Below are positions 37,800 to 46,508 of a DNA stretch of 64,000 nucleotides, piece by piece. Source of the DNA: Sphaerisporangium sp040683095 (lineage in GTDB: Bacteria; Actinomycetota; Actinomycetes; Streptosporangiales; Streptosporangiaceae); the NCBI RefSeq assembly GCF_040683095.1, contig NZ_JBFBCI010000009.1:62001-126000 (forward strand), given 5' to 3'. The first letter of the stretch is position 1; every line of letters begins with the position of its first letter. A program made the translations under genes and the position numbers. The notes under the pieces are model-generated. The model was not told the DNA's origin, did not search any database, and worked only from the letters and a program-made list of their open reading frames with translations.

Positions 37800-39574
37800 G
37801 CCAGGACCGCCGTGCGGTAGGTGATGTCGTCCCGGAGCAGGTCGGTGTGCGAGGACGGGCCGGTGACGCGCCCGGCGTCGAGGAGGACGACCCGGTCGGC
37901 GACGGCGAGCAGCGCGGGGCTGGTGGTCACCAGGATCGTCGTGCGGCCCCGGCGCAGGTCGCGGATCCCGGCCGCGATCCGGGCCTCGGTGACGGCGTCG
38001 ACCGCCGTGGTCGGGTCGTGCAGGACCAGGACGGGCCGGTCGGCGGCCAGGGCGCGGGCCAGGGCGACCCGCTGGCGCTGCCCGCCCGACAGTGACCGCC
38101 CATGTTCGCTGATCAGCGAGTCCAGGCCGTCCGGCAGCGCGCGGGCGACCTCGTCGGCCGCGGCCGCCACCATCGCCGGGGTGTCGTGCTCCGGCGGCCG
38201 GGGCTCGTCCTGCAGTGTGGATCCGTCGTCTTCAAGTGCGAGGCCGTCGTTCCGCGTCCCAGGGGCGCCGCCGTCGTCCAGGGGGTCGGCGTGGAGCGCG
38301 GCCGTGAGGTTGGCGCGGAGGATGCCGGCGAACAGGTCGGCGTCGTGGGCGGCGACCAGGATCGCCGTGCGCAGGCCGGCCGGGGAGAGGTCGCGCAGGG
38401 GGACGCCGTCCAGTTCGACCGTTCCGGCCTCGGGGTCGGACCGGCGGCCGAGGCAGTCCAGCAGGGCGGCGGCGTCGGCCGGGTCGGTGGCGGCGACGCC
38501 GAGCGTCTCCCCGGCGGGGATGTCCAGGTCGAGGTCGCGCAACCCGCCGCAGGCGACGCCGCGCAGCCGCACCGCGCCGCGTACCGGCACGGCCGGCGGA
38601 CGGCCTCCGGGGGCGACGGCCGGGGGAGCGGCGAGGACCTCGGCGACGCGCGCCGCCGACGCGCGCCCCCGCGCGAACTCGGCGTTCACCCAGGAGAACG
38701 TCTCCAGCGGCCCGAGCAGGAACAACGCGAGCCCGACCGCCGAGACGAGCTGCCCCAGGCTGATGTCGCCCTGCGCGGCGAGGCGTCCTCCCACCAGGGC
38801 CACGACGCCGATGAAGATCCCGGTGAGCGCGAGCACCACGCCCTTCTGGAGGGCCTCGGCGCGTGTCGCCCGCAGGGTGGCCGCCAGCGAGTCGCGGCTG
38901 GTGCGCCGGTAGCGGGCGACCGCGGCGGCCTCGGCGCCGATCCCCTTGAGCACCCGTAGCCCGGCCACCAGGTCGGCGGCGACGCCGGAGGCGTGCGCGG
39001 CGCGCTCCTGCTCGGCCTCGCTGCGCCGCTCCAGCGGCTTGCTGAGCAGGTGCCCGAGCCAGAGCAGCAGCGGCGTGCCGGCCAGCACGGTCAGGCCGAG
39101 CGGCACCGAGGTGCGCAGCAGCGCCACGGCGCCGACCAGCAGCCCGGCGAGGGCCGAGACGGCGAACATCAGCGCCATGGCGACGGCGCCGGCGCGGCGG
39201 GCGTCCTCGGTGGCGATGGAGGTCAGCGCGCCGGGCGGGCGGCCGTCCTCGGCGCCGCCGCCGGGGTCGAGCACGCGGCCGACGAGCGCGACGCGCAGCG
39301 CGTGGGCTGCCCGCTCGGCGGCGCGTTCCCCGGCGCGGGCGCCGAAGCGGAAGCCGAACGACAGGGCGAGGTAGACGACGGCGAGGACGGCGAGCCAGCG
39401 CAGCAGCGCGCCGAGGTCGCCGCGGGCGATGGCCTGGTCGACCACGACGCCGATCAGGACGGGGACCAACGCCTCTCCGGCCTGGTGAACCATGCCGAGC
39501 ACCGAGCCGAAGGCGACGTCCCGCCACTGTCCTTTGATCGCACGGCCGAGAACCACCCGCCCTGACGTGCCCAC
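37796..39574 (-). CDS. ABC exporter half, canonical signature but lost Walker A
   Basis: 592 residues: six transmembrane helices then a nucleotide-binding domain. The Walker A position reads GVAATDPADAAALL (about 356), without GxxGxGKS. Walker B is VLVLHDPTTAVD, where the usual DE is HD. The signature LSGGQRQRVALARAL (about 491) is intact. Its defects complement those of the downstream partner, so the pair can build one competent ATP site. It is the first gene of the leftward export operon, starting at GTG 39574 with AAGGGGAG upstream. Iron box 5 is 31 bases further upstream. Confidence 0.88.
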   Translation of the reverse strand: MGTSGRVVLGRAIKGQWRDVAFGSVLGMVHQAGEALVPVLIGVVVDQAIARGDLGALLRWLAVLAVVYLALSFGFRFGARAGERAAERAAHALRVALVGRVLDPGGGAEDGRPPGALTSIATEDARRAGAVAMALMFAVSALAGLLVGAVALLRTSVPLGLTVLAGTPLLLWLGHLLSKPLERRSEAEQERAAHASGVAADLVAGLRVLKGIGAEAAAVARYRRTSRDSLAATLRATRAEALQKGVVLALTGIFIGVVALVGGRLAAQGDISLGQLVSAVGLALFLLGPLETFSWVNAEFARGRASAARVAEVLAAPPAVAPGGRPPAVPVRGAVRLRGVACGGLRDLDLDIPAGETLGVAATDPADAAALLDCLGRRSDPEAGTVELDGVPLRDLSPAGLRTAILVAAHDADLFAGILRANLTAALHADPLDDGGAPGTRNDGLALEDDGSTLQDEPRPPEHDTPAMVAAAADEVARALPDGLDSLISEHGRSLSGGQRQRVALARALAADRPVLVLHDPTTAVDAVTEARIAAGIRDLRRGRTTILVTTSPALLAVADRVVLLDAGRVTGPSSHTDLLRDDITYRTAVLA

Positions 39575-39604
39575 ACGTCTCCCCTTCGACCGCCCGGCTC
39601 AAAC

Positions 39605-39623
39605 TTAGGTTAGGCTACACTAA
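39605..39623. promoter_or_regulatory. Iron box 5
   Basis: TTAGGTTAGGCTACACTAA differs from the iron-box consensus at two bases. It lies 31 bases upstream of the exporter operon and marks the right edge of the siderophore locus. Confidence 0.87.
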
Positions 39624-39692
39624 GTTGACGTTGCCGAACGAGATCCGGTGGGGCATCGATCCAGGGACCTCGGGGAGCGGCTCCGCCGGGCG

Positions 39693-40721
39693 TTACCGGC
39701 TAGCGGGGCTCGTGGAAGGCGAGGGCGAGCTCGCGGGGCCACCGGTGGTCGAGGGGGAGTTCGCGCCGGGGATCAGCAGGCGCGGGGCGCCCGTGCCGTC
39801 GGAGGGGACCGACCAGGTGTTGTTGGTGCCGTCGCCGGTCTGCAGTGCGTAGGCGATCGTGCGGTCGTCCAGCCACGCCGGCTGGTCGTCCACGCTCCGG
39901 GTCTCGGCGAGCGGCGTGACGCGCCCGGACGCCAGGTCGAGGACGGACAGGCGCCAGCCCTTCTTCGGGTCGCCGCCGACGGCCGACTTGTAGGCGATGC
40001 GGGTGCCGTCGGGGGACAGGGACGGGCACTCGACGTTGTCCCGCAGCGTCCGCATGGTGCGCGCCGTGAAGTCGCCCTCGACGAGGTGGCGGCGCCCGCC
40101 GGTGGAGAGGGTCGCGTAGAAGCGGTTGTCGTCGGCGGCGAACGTGACGCCCCAGAAGTTGGCGTCCGGGTTGCGGTACGGGCGTCCGTTCAGGGTGATC
40201 CTGAAGTCCTCCAGCGACTTCACGAGCCGTCCCGTGCGGGTGTCGAGGATCCCGGCCTGGGTGGAGAAGCCGGTCGTCGCGTACGAATGGCCGTCGATGA
40301 ACAGCGTCCAGGCCACCATCCGCCCCGACGCCGACACGCGCAGCCGGTTCGGGAAGCCCCGCAGCGGGATGGACGCGCGCTCCTTCAGGGACGTGTCCAT
40401 GACCGACAGCGCGGTCGCGCTGAGCGGGCCCGCCGGCTTCAGGCACGCGACGGTGCCGGCGGCGGCGTAGGCGCGGTCGCACTCCAGCGCGGTGACCTCG
40501 CGCGGTCCGCCCGGGTCGGCGCTGGACACGGTCGACAGGCGGCCGTTGGTCAGCACCTGCAGGCGCGGCCCGCTCCCCACCGGGGCGGAGGGCACGGCCG
40601 CGGCCTGGTCCCTGGCCGACTTCGCCGACCGCGCGGACGCGGCGTAGGCGATGGCGACCCCGGCGAGCAGCAGCGCGGCCAGCGCGGTCACGAGGATACG
40701 GGTGCGCGGGCTGAGGGTCAT
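39693..40721 (-). CDS. Membrane-anchored TolB/WD40-like beta-propeller protein
   Basis: 342 residues with one N-terminal membrane helix (about 9-28), an Ala/Ser/Pro stalk and propeller-like repeats such as VECPSLSPDGTRIAYKSAVG and RLRVSASGRMVAW. The tail is Ser/Pro-rich. The SPDGTRIAY blade is typical of TolB-like propellers. ATG 40721 follows GGAGG by 5-6 bases. It starts 121 bp after the secreted phosphatase on the same strand, so the two may be co-expressed. It lies next to the exporter iron box but on the far side, and I would not assign it to siderophore work. The function is unknown. Confidence 0.7.
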   Translation of the reverse strand: MTLSPRTRILVTALAALLLAGVAIAYAASARSAKSARDQAAAVPSAPVGSGPRLQVLTNGRLSTVSSADPGGPREVTALECDRAYAAAGTVACLKPAGPLSATALSVMDTSLKERASIPLRGFPNRLRVSASGRMVAWTLFIDGHSYATTGFSTQAGILDTRTGRLVKSLEDFRITLNGRPYRNPDANFWGVTFAADDNRFYATLSTGGRRHLVEGDFTARTMRTLRDNVECPSLSPDGTRIAYKSAVGGDPKKGWRLSVLDLASGRVTPLAETRSVDDQPAWLDDRTIAYALQTGDGTNNTWSVPSDGTGAPRLLIPGANSPSTTGGPASSPSPSTSPASR

Positions 40722-40842
40722 CGTGACCTCCGGATGAGCAGGACGGCGACCGCGGTGGTGGCCGCGACGGCGAGACGGCCGCCGGCGGTCCTGATGGGGC
40801 CGCCGGCGGCACCGCTCCTGTCCAGAGCGGTCAGGTACACGG

Positions 40843-42267
40843 TCAGTGGCAGTTGGTGGTGCCGCTGTCGGTGAACGTCTTGCCCGACTGGGGCACGAAC
40901 TGCCAGGTGAAGCTGTTCGCGTGCAGCGTCAGCTTGAGGACGCCGTAGGTGTCGCTGTTGCGGACCTCGCTGTTGGGCAGGATCGTGCCGAAGCTGTAGT
41001 GGCCCGCACCGCCGGACCCGACCACGAAGTGGCGGATGCCGCGGGTGCTGTCGAGCTGGTTGGACGGGTTGATCGGCGCGAACCGCTCGTACTGGTGGTT
41101 GTGGCCGGTCAGGATCAGGTCGGCGTTGTTGTCGTACAGGGCCTGCACGAGCGGCGCCACCGAGGTGTCGGGCGCGTGGTTGGAGCCTGAGGTGAAGCGC
41201 GGGTGGTGCCACATCGCGACGGTGCACGGCCGGCCGCTGGCGGCCAGGTCCGAGCGCAGCCACTGCTCCTGCGCGGACCCGGCGCCGCAGCCGCCGATGG
41301 CCGAGCAGTTGGAGTTCAGCACGACGACGTGCCAGTTCGAGCCGACGTCGTAGGAGTAGTAGCCCTTGCCCTGCTGGCCGGCGGCCGAGCCGAAGTAGCC
41401 GAAGTAGCCGCTCGCGTTCGAGGTGTTGTAGTCGTGGTTGCCCGCCACCGGCCGCGTCCGCGCCTTGTGACGGCCCCACGTCGGGTCGTAGTAGGTGTTG
41501 AACTCCGAGGCGGTGCCGTTGGTGTAGACGTTGTCGCCGAGGGTGAACACCGTGCCGGGGATGTTGTCGAGCAGCGCCGCCGTGGCGGTGTCGCCCGACC
41601 CGGAGTCGGCGATGTCGCCCGCGCCGACCAGCACCGGGTCACCGGAGGGCGGGGGAGTGGTGACGGTCGGGGACGGGGACGGGCTGGGGACGGTGTCGGT
41701 GGTCACCACGAGCTGCGGCGCCGTGGCGCTCCCGCTCTCTCGCGAGTCGTAGTCGGCGCCGTCGTTGTTGGAGGAGGTGACGCCGATGCTGTAGGTGCCG
41801 TTGCCGGTCACGTACGACGTCACGTCGATCTCGTACCAGGCGTTGCGGGCCACCGAGCCGAGCGTGCCGAGCGTGGCGCCGTCGATGGACGGCTGGGCGT
41901 TCCACGTCGTGCCGGTCTCGGACCAGGTGTTGTTGCTCATCCGCTTGAACGTGCCGCCGCTCGGGCTCTCGGAGCCGGCCACGTCGTCGGTGTGGACGCG
42001 CAGCTTGGCGCCGGTGACCGTGCCGGACACGCCGGACACGGTGAAGCGCAGGAACATCCGCTTGACCGGCGAGTTGTCCACGCCGAGCTGGGCGGAGGTG
42101 CCGTAGTTGGTGCCGGTGGCGCTGTTGTCGACGTAGGTGTCGGCCACGGGGGTGAAGGTGGTGGTCGCCGCGTTGGCGACGCCACCCGAAACGGTCACGG
42201 CGGTGATCAGCGCCGCGCCTGCGGCGACCGCCGCTGACGCCGCCGTGAAGGCCTTGCGTCGGAACAT
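40843..42267 (-). CDS. Secreted metallophosphatase with N-terminal DNRLRE-type domain
   Basis: 474 residues. A Sec signal (about 1-33, ending VANAA) is followed by a beta-rich DNRLRE/CBM96-like domain (DTYVDNSATGTNYGTSAQLG; FLRFTV), a Ser/Pro/Thr linker (SPSPSPTVTTPPPSG) and a calcineurin-like phosphoesterase. The metal motifs are GAGDIAD, LGDNVYTNG, AGNHDY, WHHPRF and GHNHQYERF. It is probably an exported acid/alkaline phosphatase or phosphodiesterase. ATG 42267 follows GAGGAG. It is leftward, like the propeller gene downstream. Confidence 0.88.
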   Translation of the reverse strand: MFRRKAFTAASAAVAAGAALITAVTVSGGVANAATTTFTPVADTYVDNSATGTNYGTSAQLGVDNSPVKRMFLRFTVSGVSGTVTGAKLRVHTDDVAGSESPSGGTFKRMSNNTWSETGTTWNAQPSIDGATLGTLGSVARNAWYEIDVTSYVTGNGTYSIGVTSSNNDGADYDSRESGSATAPQLVVTTDTVPSPSPSPTVTTPPPSGDPVLVGAGDIADSGSGDTATAALLDNIPGTVFTLGDNVYTNGTASEFNTYYDPTWGRHKARTRPVAGNHDYNTSNASGYFGYFGSAAGQQGKGYYSYDVGSNWHVVVLNSNCSAIGGCGAGSAQEQWLRSDLAASGRPCTVAMWHHPRFTSGSNHAPDTSVAPLVQALYDNNADLILTGHNHQYERFAPINPSNQLDSTRGIRHFVVGSGGAGHYSFGTILPNSEVRNSDTYGVLKLTLHANSFTWQFVPQSGKTFTDSGTTNCH

Positions 42268-42428
42268 GTGTGCTCCTCGTGCAACGGGGGGTGGGGCACC
42301 CCGGACGGTAGATCGTCCGTTGCTCAGCCCGATGAGCACGAGTGAATCACAGGGGGTCCAGCACGTTAATGACAGGATGACCGCGCCTCCACGCGGCTTG
42401 TCAAGCACTGCCGGGCGCGTCGGACGGG

Positions 42429-43625
42429 TCAGGTGACCGTGCGGTCGACGGCGGCCGGGGCCAGGACGTGGTCGATGACCATCAGGGCCGCGCCGAGCAC
42501 GCCCGCGCGGTCGCCGAGGTCGCTGATGCTGATCGTCAGGTGCTGGGTGGCCAGTGGCAGCGACCGGCTGTAGACCACCTCGCGGACCCCGGCCAGGACG
42601 TGCTCGCCCGCCTCGGCCAGGTCGCCGCCGAGGACGATCGCCGCCGGGTTGAAGAAGTTCACCAGCGCGGCCAGCACGTCGCCGACGTCCCGCCCGGACT
42701 GCCGGATGAGCTGCAGGGCCAGCAGGTTGCCTCCCCGGACCAGCCGCACGACGTCCCTGCTGCCGGTCGCCTCCAGCCCGGCCTCGCGCAGCCGCGCCGC
42801 GAGCGTGCCGCCGCCCGCGCCCGCCTCCAGGCAGCCGGTGTTGCCGCACCGGCAGATGACGTCGCCCGCCGAGGTGACGCGGATGTGGCCGATGTCGCCC
42901 GCCGCGCCCTGGGCCCCGCGGTGCAGGCGGCGCTCGGAGATGATGCCGCAGCCGATGCCGGTGCCGATCTTCACGAAGATGAGGTGCTCGGCGTCGGGCC
43001 GCGCCGCCCGGTGCTCGCCGAGGGCCATGATGTTCACGTCGTTGTCCACCAGGACGGGCGTGGCGAGCCGCGCCTCCAGCCACTCCGGCACCGGGAAGTC
43101 GTGCCACCCGGGCATGATGGGCGGGTTCACCGGGCGTCCGGTCGCGTGCTCGACGGGACCGGGCAGGCCGATCCCCACGCCGCACAACCGGGACCGCTCC
43201 GTCCCGATCTCGGCGAGGAGCGCTTCGACGGTCTCGACGACCCACCCCAGCGTCGTCTCGGGTCCGCGGGCGATGGTCACGTCGGCGGTGCGTTCGGCGA
43301 GGAGGGTCCCGGCCAGGTCGGTGAGGGCGACCCGCGCGTGCGTGACGCCGAGGTCGGCCGCGGCCACGACGCGCCCGCCGTGGTTGAATGCGAACGCCAC
43401 GGCCGGGCGCCCGCCGGAGGACACGGCGTCGTCCGCGGGCACGATCCACCGCTGCGCGAGCAGCGCGTCGAGCCGCTGGGACACCGTGGACCTGGCCAGC
43501 CCGGTGAGCTGGGTGAGCTCGGCCCGGGTGCGCGCGCGCCCGTCCCGCAGGATCGCGAGCAGGGTGCCCGCTCCCGTGCCCGCTGTGAGGTGCCCGTCCG
43601 GCTCGGTCGGCATGCCGCTGCTCAC
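42429..43625 (-). CDS. ROK-family transcriptional regulator
   Basis: 398 residues. An N-terminal winged helix (RAELTQLTGLARSTVSQRLDALL) is followed by a ROK sugar-kinase-like domain: AADLGVTHARVALTD, GIGLPGPVEH, VDNDVNIMALGE, KIGTGIGCGI, and the zinc signature GHIRV..ICRCGNTGCLEA. ROK repressors respond to sugars or sugar phosphates. I chose GTG 43625 with AGGAG five bases upstream rather than GTG 43658. It is divergent from the Gfo/Idh/MocA oxidoreductase, the most likely target. Confidence 0.9.
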   Translation of the reverse strand: MSSGMPTEPDGHLTAGTGAGTLLAILRDGRARTRAELTQLTGLARSTVSQRLDALLAQRWIVPADDAVSSGGRPAVAFAFNHGGRVVAAADLGVTHARVALTDLAGTLLAERTADVTIARGPETTLGWVVETVEALLAEIGTERSRLCGVGIGLPGPVEHATGRPVNPPIMPGWHDFPVPEWLEARLATPVLVDNDVNIMALGEHRAARPDAEHLIFVKIGTGIGCGIISERRLHRGAQGAAGDIGHIRVTSAGDVICRCGNTGCLEAGAGGGTLAARLREAGLEATGSRDVVRLVRGGNLLALQLIRQSGRDVGDVLAALVNFFNPAAIVLGGDLAEAGEHVLAGVREVVYSRSLPLATQHLTISISDLGDRAGVLGAALMVIDHVLAPAAVDRTVT

Positions 43626-43658
43626 GGCGGCTCCTTTGCTCGCAGCAGAAGCGTTCAC

Positions 43659-43779
43659 TTCTGACGTTTTCGACAGTCATTATGCTAGATATGCCATGAG
43701 TTTTGCTTGACGGTCGGCATAAGTCGTCCATAACATCCCGGATTATGAAGAACATGAGCCGGGCGCGATCGGGTCGATC
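43659..43779. promoter_or_regulatory. Divergent promoter region of the ROK regulator and oxidoreductase
   Basis: An AT-richer intergenic stretch with inverted arms TTATGC (about 43680) and GCATAA (about 43715). This is a plausible ROK operator, although the spacing is wide. Confidence 0.35.
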
Positions 43780-44946
43780 GTGAAGCGGTCGATCGGCGTC
43801 GGCATGGTCGGGTACGCGTTCATGGGACGCGTGCACTCGCAGGCGTGGCGCGGCGTCGGCGCGTTCTTCGACCTCCCCCTGGCCCCCGCGATGACCGCGC
43901 TCGCGGGACGATCCCCGGAGCGCACGGCCGAGGCCGCGCGCACCCTCGGATGGGCGTCGGTCGAGACCGACTGGAAGGACCTCCTCACCCGCGAGGACGT
44001 CCACATCGTCGACATCTGCACGCCCGGCGACTCCCACGCCGAGATCGCCCTCGCAGCCCTGGAGGCGGGCAAGCACGTCCTGTGCGAGAAGCCGCTGGCC
44101 AACACCGTCGCCGAGGCCGAGGCGATGGCCGAGGCGGCGCGCGCGGCGGCGGCCAGGGGCGTGCGCAGCATGGTGGCGTTCAACTACCGCCGCGTGCCCG
44201 CCGTCGCGCTCGCCCGCCGGTACGTCGCCGAGGGGCGGCTCGGCGAGATCCGCTCGGTGCGCGGTGTCTACCTCCAGGACTGGCTCGCCGACCCCGAGTT
44301 CCCCCTGGTGTGGCGGCTTCAGAAGGACAAGGCCGGGTCCGGCGCGCTCGGCGACATCGGCGCGCACGTCATCGACACCGCCGAGTTCATCCTCGGTGAC
44401 AGGCTCACCGGCGTGTCCGGCCTGACCGAGACCTTCGTCAAGGAACGCCCGTACGCCGGCGACTCCGCCGGTCTCACCGGCCAGGGACTCGCGGACGGCA
44501 AGGGCCCGGTCACGGTCGACGACGCGGCCCTGTTCCTCGGGCGGTTCTCCGGCGGCGCCATCGCGTCCTTCGAGGCGACCCGCTTCGCCGCCGGCCGCAA
44601 GAACGCGCTGCGCGTCGAGGTCAGCGGCTCGCTCGGCAGCCTGGCCTTCGACTTCGAGTCGCTCAACGAGCTGTGGTACCACGACCACACGATCCCGGCC
44701 GAGGACTCCGGCTTCCGGCGCATCCTCGTCACCGAGGCCGGCCACCCCTACGCCGGGGCCTGGTGGCCGCCGGGGCACGGCCTCGGCTACGAGCACACCT
44801 TCGTCCACGAGGTACGCGACTTCCTGGAGGCGATCGGCGAGGGGACCGACCCCGCGCCGTCCTTCGAGGACGGCCTGCACGTGCAGCGCGTGCTGGCCGC
44901 CGTCGAGCGCAGCGCCGCCGAGGAAAGCCGCTGGACCGCCGTCTGA
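43780..44946 (+). CDS. Gfo/Idh/MocA-family oxidoreductase
   Basis: 388 residues. The N-terminal Rossmann fold has GVGMVGYAFMGRVHSQAW in place of the usual GxGxxG start. The family motif is CEKPLA (about 104-109), and the C-terminal alpha/beta domain contains GSGALGDIGAHVIDTAEFILG, where the His is the usual catalytic residue. These enzymes oxidise or reduce sugars and inositols with NAD(P). It neighbours a ROK regulator and a TIM-barrel isomerase-like gene, which suggests carbohydrate metabolism. GTG 43780 has no clear binding site. The substrate is unknown. Confidence 0.87.
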   Translation: MKRSIGVGMVGYAFMGRVHSQAWRGVGAFFDLPLAPAMTALAGRSPERTAEAARTLGWASVETDWKDLLTREDVHIVDICTPGDSHAEIALAALEAGKHVLCEKPLANTVAEAEAMAEAARAAAARGVRSMVAFNYRRVPAVALARRYVAEGRLGEIRSVRGVYLQDWLADPEFPLVWRLQKDKAGSGALGDIGAHVIDTAEFILGDRLTGVSGLTETFVKERPYAGDSAGLTGQGLADGKGPVTVDDAALFLGRFSGGAIASFEATRFAAGRKNALRVEVSGSLGSLAFDFESLNELWYHDHTIPAEDSGFRRILVTEAGHPYAGAWWPPGHGLGYEHTFVHEVRDFLEAIGEGTDPAPSFEDGLHVQRVLAAVERSAAEESRWTAV

Positions 44947-44948
44947 TC

Positions 44949-44977
44949 GCCCGGTGATCACCCGCTGATCACCGGGC
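44949..44977. terminator. Hairpin after the oxidoreductase
   Basis: Perfect 12-bp arms GCCCGGTGATCA and TGATCACCGGGC with a 5-base loop, starting 2 bases after the stop. Confidence 0.8.
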
Positions 44978-45087
44978 CCGCCCAGGGGGGCCGAGAGCCC
45001 GCCGCCCGCAAGTGCCCCGGCCAGGTCGCCGGCCCACCGTCGCGCCGAGACGGAGAGCCGGTGAGTGCCACCCGACCGGGCCTTACG

Positions 45088-45117
45088 GGCGGCGGCGCGT
45101 TTTCAGGCGCCGCCGCC
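45088..45117. terminator. Hairpin after the phosphodiesterase gene
   Basis: Perfect 11-bp arms GGCGGCGGCGC and GCGCCGCCGCC around an 8-base loop. It lies 6 bases beyond the 3' end of the leftward operon, facing the previous hairpin. Confidence 0.7.
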
Positions 45118-45122
45118 CCCGC

Positions 45123-46508
45123 TCACGCCGAGGCGCCGGGAAGCCCGGCAAGGCGCAGCAGCAGGTCCTTCACCTCCGTCGCCGCGATCTCGTCGCGCCC
45201 GAGCGAGGGGTCCGAGCACAGCAGCACCGGTCCGTCCGCCGGGTCGTCCGGCAGCCGCCCGTGCGAGCCGCCCACGCAGGACGGGTCCAGCGGGACGACC
45301 TGCATCGAGTAGCGCATCCCGAGCTTCTTGCGGACGAGCGCCGTGGCGGCCCTGGCCTTGACCAGCGGGTCCTGCGGGTCCATGAACAGCTCGGCCGGGT
45401 CGTAGCCGGGCTTGCGGTGGATCTCGACGTTGCGCGCGAAGTCCGGGGCGTGGTCGTCGTCCAGCCAGTAGTAATAGGTGAACCAGGCGTCCGGCTCGGC
45501 GACCAGCACCAGCTCTCCCGACCGCTCGTGGTCCAGCCCGTGCTGGATCTTCCCCTCCATCGTCAGCACCTCGTCCACGCCCGGCAGTTCGGCGCAGATG
45601 TCGCGGACACGCTTGACGTCGGCCGGGTCGCGCACGTAGACGTGCGCGATCTGGTGGTCGGACACCGCGAACGCGCGCGAGGTCCACGGGTCGAGCAGCT
45701 CGCCCCCGTCCTGGACGTAGACCTCCAGCAGGCCGGCGCGGCGCAGCGCCCGGTTGACGTCGACGGGCCGGCGCGCCGTCGTGATGCCGTACTCCGACAG
45801 TGCCACGACCGCCGCGCCCCGCGCCCGGGCGTCGTCCAGCAGCGGTCCGAGCTCGGCGTCCACGTCCCGCGCGGCCTGGACGGCCTGCGGCGAGTCGGGG
45901 CCGAACCGCTGGAGGTCGTAGTCGAGGTGCGGGACGTAGACCAGGAGGCAGTCGGGGTTCTCGCGGTCGAGGATGCGCCGCGCGGCGTTGACGATCCACC
46001 GCGAGGAGGTGATGTCGGCCGTCGGGCCCCAGTAGGTGAACAGCGGGAACGGCCCGAGCTCGCGGGTGAGCTCGTCGTGCAGCCGCGGCGGGCGGGTGTA
46101 GCAGTCGGGGGACTTGCGCCCGTCGGCGTGGTAGACGGGCCGCGGCGTGACGACCACGTCGGTCGCCGCGCCCATCGCGTACCACCAGCACACGTTGGCG
46201 ACGTTCCAGCCGGGGGCGGCGGCGCGGGCGGCGTCCCACAGCTTGTCGCCCTGGACCAGCGCGTTGTGCTGGCGCCACAGGAAGACCTCGCCGAGGTCGC
46301 GGAAGTACCAGCCGTTGCCGACCACGCCGTGGTCGCGCGGCATCAGGCCCGTCAGCAGCGTCGACTGCACCGAGCAGGTGACCGCGGGCAGGATCGTCCG
46401 CAGGTTCGCCTGGAATCCCTCGGCGGCCAGCCGCCGCAGGTTGGGCATGTCCGCCAGCAGCCGCGGCGTGACGCCGACGACGTCGAGGACGACGAGTTGC
46501 CTGGTCAT
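45123..46508 (-). CDS. Type I phosphodiesterase / nucleotide pyrophosphatase-like protein
   Basis: 461 residues of the alkaline-phosphatase superfamily (AP/NPP). The start is LVVLDVVGVTPRLL; the nucleophile region is LPAVTCSVQSTLLTGLMPRDHG (Thr expected). Metal-ligand regions are VPHLDYDLQRFG, ALSEYGI and SDHQIAHVY. No signal peptide is seen, so it is cytoplasmic. ATG 46508 overlaps the EboE-like gene stop (ATGA), giving translational coupling. This phosphatase type is known alongside Ebo-cluster genes in several phyla. The substrate is unknown, with a phosphorylated metabolite likely. Confidence 0.85.
   Translation of the reverse strand: MTRQLVVLDVVGVTPRLLADMPNLRRLAAEGFQANLRTILPAVTCSVQSTLLTGLMPRDHGVVGNGWYFRDLGEVFLWRQHNALVQGDKLWDAARAAAPGWNVANVCWWYAMGAATDVVVTPRPVYHADGRKSPDCYTRPPRLHDELTRELGPFPLFTYWGPTADITSSRWIVNAARRILDRENPDCLLVYVPHLDYDLQRFGPDSPQAVQAARDVDAELGPLLDDARARGAAVVALSEYGITTARRPVDVNRALRRAGLLEVYVQDGGELLDPWTSRAFAVSDHQIAHVYVRDPADVKRVRDICAELPGVDEVLTMEGKIQHGLDHERSGELVLVAEPDAWFTYYYWLDDDHAPDFARNVEIHRKPGYDPAELFMDPQDPLVKARAATALVRKKLGMRYSMQVVPLDPSCVGGSHGRLPDDPADGPVLLCSDPSLGRDEIAATEVKDLLLRLAGLPGASA

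Noticed and set aside
42268..44961. An N-terminal extension of the secreted phosphatase by about 900 residues
   Set aside because: It runs antisense to the ROK intergenic region and oxidoreductase; ATG 42267 with GAGGAG and a signal peptide is the obvious start.
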